Assembly: GCA_027574665.1 (NCBI GenBank)
Contig: CM050655.1
Coordinates: forward strand, 6,932,170 to 6,996,169
Reading direction: 5' to 3'
Length of the DNA: 64,000 nt
Source: Rhynochetos jubatus
Lineage: Eukaryota > Chordata > Aves > Eurypygiformes > Rhynochetidae
Below the pieces are notes generated by a model. That model did no database searches. It worked only from the letters and a program-made list of their open reading frames with translations, and was not told the DNA's origin. A program made the translations under genes and the position numbers. Below are positions 58,033 to 64,000 of the stretch, piece by piece; positions within the stretch are counted from its first letter, which is position 1, and each line of letters opens with the position of its first letter.

Positions 58033-61000
58033 AATACAATCCTGAATTTGCTTTCTTATAATGTATTAGCCACGAGTCTATGTTCCCACATATCCAGCAT
58101 CATCATGCCTAGGATTTTGTTAAGCTATAATGAAAAATCAGGCCCGGTTATAGGAAGTCATTCTGTATCCCTAAAATTGTATTTGGCTGTCATCTCAAAA
58201 AATGCTGTGCAACATTAAAGATAATGCAATAGCACAGTAACGGGGAGATTACTTTTCTTCTTAATGCCTCATTACTGATATTGCTAGTATTGCATATCTG
58301 CATCTGGTACAAAAGGTATCTCAATGGTAGTTTTATGAACACTAATGATAAATAATTTTGCCCTCATTTATCTAACAAGAAACACATACAGATTTCTGTA
58401 TTCATAAGCCATTAAAAGTATTACGGAATGCCATATTCGTCGATTGCCTCATGATAAGATAGAAGTCATCACCGTAAGTGTCCAGAAACTTCCATTATCG
58501 ACAGCAATATGAACTTCCCTCCACTCTCCATCAGCTACCTCAAGTGTTGCAGCAACTAGTCTGCTTATTGCAAGTCAAGGCCAGCAGAAGGTGAATGAAA
58601 CCACTTAAGTTTCATTAAATGCACCAAACATCACCTTTATTTAAGACTTCCTAAAATATTAAGAGAAATAATAAAGCCTTGGAAACCAATTGTGTAACAG
58701 TAGAAATAATGCTGTAAATGCAAAGATCTGAGATCTCATCTTGATTCCCAAACCACCCTTCCCTAGTTTCAGAATGTGTTCTGATCCGCCCAATATACTC
58801 CCTATTATCTTAGAGTGTGAAGTTGAGAAGCAGAAAAATCAGAACACTTTCTCGGCTTTACTACTTTTACATCCTACTCCACTAAATGTATATACGACAG
58901 ATGGCATCTTCAGTCTGTGTTTGAACAGTACAGCCCGGAGAGTTGTTATACTGCACAGGCAGATACTATCACAGCTTCTTTTAAACTTCAGGTTGGGAAA
59001 TCTGGCTATGTCCAGAAGTCCTTCTGGGGAAGACAGTCCTTTTTAACATATTCCAGCCCTTCACCTATCAAATGTCCAGAACCAATATTCCCTTCTTAAA
59101 ACATGCCAAAATAGAATAAAGTAGTTTCTTAAGATACTACATAATTATCTTTCCTGCTCATGTATTCAATTTCAAACATACTGCAGAGCAGCATTACCTA
59201 CTGCAAAGTCCCGCGCTTGCTAGTTATTCCACAATAGAGTAAAACTGTGACAAACACAACGCGTGCACAGGTACATAAACATGAATAAGTCTACAATACT
59301 ATACAACCATCTTTTGAACAACCAGAGAGCCATCACTCATCTTAATAAACACAACGTTTTATTCCACCAAAACTTAATATTTTAAGAGAATTTAGAAGAC
59401 TTCAACTTAATGTACCTTAGCACTACACTCCTTTCAGAATTTCTATTGCACATTTAATAAACAATACATAAAATCAGCTGCACCCAACCAACAATGTATT
59501 TCCATTAAAGAAGAGAAAGAACAGAGAAGGGAAAGGCTGAATGGTTACGCCAAAGCTTATGACAAAGGGTTTTAAAACTATCTGGTAATTTAACTACTTC
59601 TTTCTCACACTGAAAAAACAGATTATGTATTCTTTTATGGGAAATGCACTTTCACTCTACAATTTTATGAAAAACGAGTGGCTTGTAAGTATTAGCTAAA
59701 CCCAGTATGTCTTCAATTGTAAGAATTCATGTTACTTGTGGAGAAATTGCCTCAACAATTACGCTAAGTCAAATCAGCGTAACTAAGCAGAAACCTAATA
59801 CTGTGCAACGTGGTCTGTACTTGTCTTCAGACTCCAAGGAGAGTTGTGCTTTAAGGAGTCACCTTCTACCTCCTCTAAGCAGAGATCATTTAATGAAGAT
59901 GTTCCTGAACTAATGTCTTCACCAGGTGTTAGCAGCAGAACACAATGCTGTGGAGAGAAAAACTTCAAGAAAGATTCCTGACCTTTTTATTAAAAAGACA
60001 TATTTCCAGTAGAAGGAACATTAACATTACAATCTTGATTAAAATCAAATCAGGTGCCAAATGGTTTTGAAGCTGCACTGGACAATGTTCTGAACGGAAG
60101 CGCATATGCTTCTTTCTTTCGCCTAGCACTAACAGGAGAGTCGATCGATACTACTCCTAAATTAACCAGCTCGGGTTGACTAAAGTGGTGTGGGTTCAGC
60201 CTGGAATTCCCCACTCTGTAATGAGTTACAATTTGTGCTGCTAGTAGAGACAGAAACGTTTCCGAAATAATGTAAACAAAATAGTATTTATACTATATAC
60301 TAGACTTTGTGTAGTGTTTTGGGGTCTATATAGAATTTCCTGTATGAGAAACTGCAACAGAGCAGTCTAGCCATATGCCTGCACTGGTTGTTACACACGG
60401 GAAGATGTGCTCTGCACAAAGTTGAAATTTTGGCTGCCGTTCAGTCATTAAAGGACTAACTGCTCTAACTCCACTCATTATTTATTTAAGGATTAGGGGG
60501 TTTTAATTTAGAAAAATAATAATTATTTTGTATAGATAGTCTTCTCCAGCACATAGCAAGGACCACATGAAAGCCTTACAGGCGCAGTGACCTGTAGTAC
60601 TACAGAGGTGCTAAGCGAGCTTATGTTGCAGCAGAACATAAAACACTCCCCAAAGCAAAGACATCCATATTAACATAACATGCAATTTTGCCATGTCAAA
60701 ATTGCAATAAGTATTTAGTGAAAAAATGGACTACAGCTACATATTTCTTGTGCTCTGTCTGGTCTTCTGACCTCCATGGAGGTGTGAGGTAGCCACTTGA
60801 AGCTCCAACCTGGTTTTTCCCATTAAGACAGAGCGAGCTGTGCAAACATCCAGACAAGCATACCTTAATGACTGAGCTACTTAGGTAACTATAAAGGAAA
60901 CTGACACCAAAAAGGGAAACAATGTTGTTTGAGGTGCAAATTTAGGGCCCAGCCTCAGGAAAAACATATCTTAGCAGAATGTCATATTCCAAGACCTATC

Positions 61001-64000
61001 CACTTGGAGTTTATTTTTTTCTTTTCTACTAACGCCAGAAATGTACTTCTGCTTGCGAAGGACACAGAAGACTGCAGAATGCTAGGAGTTCCTACGAAGA
61101 ACCTGACAAAGACAAAATATTTGATTTAAATCCCACAAAGGGACCAATATTTCAGACTCAAACCTTTGAATTGACAACAAAGGTTGAGCAAGGCTAAGGG
61201 AAAACAGAACAAAGCCCAAAAGCAACAGGCCAAAAATCTATTAGTAGCCTACGCTACATCTCTCTTTCAAGGCTCTGTTTCATTTGCATCACTGCTATAG
61301 TTTTCTGCTATGTTCTACACTGGAAACATAAAAATAAACCTTTTAACTGACCATTTCACAGCTGGTAGCTTGTTCTCAGTCAATAAATGGCTTTATAATT
61401 CAAATTCACACAGTAAAACTCTTAGTTCAACGTAATCCATTAAAAATTAAGTTCTAACCAAAATTAGGCAAGTAAATCCACAGACAGCTCTCAAAGCAGG
61501 ACATACATTGACTTTCTGATTTGGAGTAAGAGCTACTGGGTGCTGTCAGTGGCAACTGCCAAGTGCTCATTATTTCTCAAAATGCTTATTTTGGGTGTCT
61601 AAAGAAGCTCCTAGAGATAGGCCTTTCAGATGCAGTTCAAATTCTGTGCCTTTTCTCATTTCCACCTTAGCTGCTTTACAACATAACCACAGTGGAGTTT
61701 CTTCACTCACTCCATCCAAGTACCAGGAGTCTGACATCTCCCTCCACCCTGCTCTGTTTGCCTTGCAGAAATTTCTTCCCTCCATAAGCCCTAAAGCACT
61801 AGTATGAACTGATGCAATTTGTGATTAGAATCCAAGCTCTGGAAATCACTTAAATTTCCGAGTTCACGTTACAATGGCCTTTATTCCTCCAGGTAACATA
61901 TCAGAAGTCATTAGCTGATGATCATGAGAAGGCCCAAACCTAAATATTTTCCCTAGCCAAGCTCCCACTACAAAAGAAAGACAATGTAAGATCAGATTCA
62001 AAACTTCTATGACGAGTAGGCTTTCGCAATACAGGAGGTTTTGTCTATTAATTTAGACCCATTATTCTGTCTGTATAGATAAAAAAGGCATAGTATATTT
62101 GGAACTGCCTAAAAAGTTATATTGCCGTTTAAAGAGATATTTTATTATTATTGATTTACCCAGCTCTTGGGAGCACTGTATTACTGAAGACAGTAATAAT
62201 GGTGCTTGTCAGACAGCCTCTCAGTAAAGACCACTACGATTCATGGAAACATCTTCCTACTCCCTTTATGCTTAGGGGGGGAGGGAAGAGAAAGCAGAAC
62301 GCTGGATAGGCAGAGCGATGATAAGAGTAATACCACAGACACGGGGCAAATCAACATAATTGCTCCATTTTCATCTGTTAGCTCGCCTTTCTTACCAGAT
62401 CAGCAAGGACCCATCATAAGTTAGAGGTGTTTTTCTTAATTTAAGCTTTACAGTTAAGCAACACACAACCACCCACCTTTCCACAGACTTAATGAGAAAT
62501 ACATTGCATAATTTTGCTAAATCAACTTTCCTACTTTTTTGATGTATCTTACAAATGTCGTCTTCCCCATTTCTTAGACAGATGGATATACAGGAACTTA
62601 GAGAAGCCAACTTGCAAACATTTTCCATATTTCAGTGGCTGTTACTCAATATATCTAAGCCATATGGATTTTATTTTCAGATTGTCTATTTATAACTGTC
62701 TCCAAAAGTGTTCAATGCACTTGAAATGTCAACTTTTTAAAAGCAGGAAGAAAGTTACTTATTGGAGGGAGTAATATTTTGATTAGGAAAAATATTAATG
62801 TTGTACCACACAAACAGTATTTCAGTGGCTAATGTTTCCATTATGTGCTTGGAGCAGAGTTCCTTGGAAAAACCTTGTCTCCCAAGATGAAAAACATTGT
62901 ACATGCTTGCTGTGTAACACTCCAACCAGCCAGTGACCTGAGTATTTGCTCCATCCTTATAACCACCCTTTTCTCATCTTCCTCGCCCCAAGTCCTAATA
63001 GATAAACATCAGCCCTGCAATAAGACCATCCATCTGGAACCATTATCCTGAGTTCACACTATCCATCCCTCCAAACCCATCTGTGTGTATCACTACAATA
63101 CACGGTTAAACCAAAACACTAGAACCACCACAGTTAAAGCTTGGGGAGAAATAGGCAATTTTTGGAGCAGGAATTCTGTTAAGAGAGGTTAACTGACCTG
63201 CTTTCTCGTACAAAAAGAAAACAGCCTTACAATTGTATGTGTATCCGTCAACAAAGCTATAACCATGTCCATGAAAAACATTCCATCAAACTGGCTTCCT
63301 TGAAGTAATCACTGTTCTGAAAACACTGCACTGGGATCCACCAGCGTGAAAAGCATAGAGTGCTACTGAAGTCAGTTTTATGCCTGTGTATTGACATACA
63401 TTATGGAACCATCTGGTTGTCTTTGCAGCATGTGGAAAGCAGCAGGTTAAGCTATTGGGCAGAAACATCAATGCAGCATGCTGGAATGCTTTGCAGTTAA
63501 AAGCATTTGGTGACATAACCACTTGATATTCAGGAGACTGAGCTCGCATGCAGGAGGAAGAAAGAAGACCAAATATGAATCAAGCTGATAAGTTTGAATT
63601 TGTTCCCCCTTAAGGTAGAACTGCACCAAATCCCTCCAGTGCCAAGTATAAATTTTTATCCTGAAGTATATTATTTAGTATTTCAATCATCTATTTTTAA
63701 AGGACTTAGACAAGTAAACTACACTGTCCTGCAGTGACAGCTCAGTTTTGGCAATAATTAGATCACATGGCCAGCACTACAAAAGGCATGCACTCAGAAA
63801 TCAGAGGTACAAGACTCTAGGATTCCAGTGCTACTAGATTTTTCCAAAGAAGATTCCATGTTGGTTTATACTGGAAATTAAGGATAAATATACTGTCATC
63901 TTCTAAAAGGGAGAAGTTTGACGATTAGCATCACTATATACACCAACAGAGCAGGTTTCCTTCAGCATGCAACAACTAGCCCATGTCACAGTGCTTCAAC

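Larger units (their letters stand above)
51296..64000. other. Unique AT-rich non-coding DNA
   Basis: No gene or transposon was recognised over about 12.7 kb. Items seen are homeodomain-like AT-rich stretches at about 52330-52480 and 56860-57070, an alternating TA/TGTA stretch at 56175-56218, a T15 run at 56573-56587 and a C-rich quadruplex-type run at 58011-58032. There is also a minus-strand donor-like TAG/GTAAGTCC near 57834-57839 and a plus-strand acceptor-like CTGTTTGCCTTGCAG ending at 61768. Open frames up to 101 codons have no recognisable features. Confidence 0.5.

Noticed and set aside
61768-61810. Strong plus-strand acceptor CTGTTTGCCTTGCAG
   Set aside because: The following sequence reaches stops quickly and has no donor or recognisable peptide.
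1-64000. CRISPR arrays, tRNA or rRNA genes, prokaryotic operons
   Set aside because: No regularly spaced direct repeats, no tRNA A/B box pairs with foldable arms, no rRNA segments and no dense coding were seen. CR1 content marks this as bird nuclear DNA.

Overview
This window looks like non-coding DNA from a bird nuclear genome. The diagnostic evidence is a set of chicken-repeat-1 (CR1) LINE copies: short 3' ends closing on the ATTCTATG-type terminal motif at 19555-19878 (+), 25317-25436 (-) and 39911-40110 (-), an older piece at 3441-3515 (-), and one longer, internally deleted copy at 29170-30321 (+). A truncated ERVL-like LTR at 50270-51295 resembles, from memory, a family common in neoavian birds. 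Base composition is AT-rich, CpG is depleted, there is no CpG island, no long open frame with a recognisable protein, and nothing bacterial (no operons, rRNA, tRNA or CRISPR).

Layout: 1-8.1 kb is unique sequence with a degraded LINE reverse-transcriptase relic (2690-2870) and an old CR1 tail. A 304-bp hAT-type non-autonomous DNA transposon with decayed inverted repeats and an 8-bp duplication sits at 8143-8446. From 8.5 to 19.5 kb the sequence is unique. From 16 to 24 kb there are several splice-like signals on the minus strand. The best coding-like block is 21163-21489, which joins in frame to a second block at 20347-20434. CR1 tails follow at 19.6 and 25.3 kb, the long CR1 at 29-30 kb, a further short exon-like block at 38276-38334 (-), and a CR1 tail with a 17-bp triplication at 40 kb. 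The LTR at 50-51 kb explains the longest open frames in the window (up to 278 codons, antisense). 51.3-64 kb is unique sequence with G-rich runs and AT-rich homeodomain-like stretches.

No complete gene could be established. The window is best read as intronic or intergenic DNA. The exon candidates are hypotheses: strong splice motifs occur by chance several times per strand in 64 kb, so each needs RNA-seq or cross-species alignment. No convincing new biological system was found. The more unusual observations are the in-frame minus-strand exon pair, a helicase-like Walker A peptide on the plus strand at 22286-22352, two perfect palindromes centred on AP-1 sites, and an everted nuclear-receptor repeat at 45423-45440.
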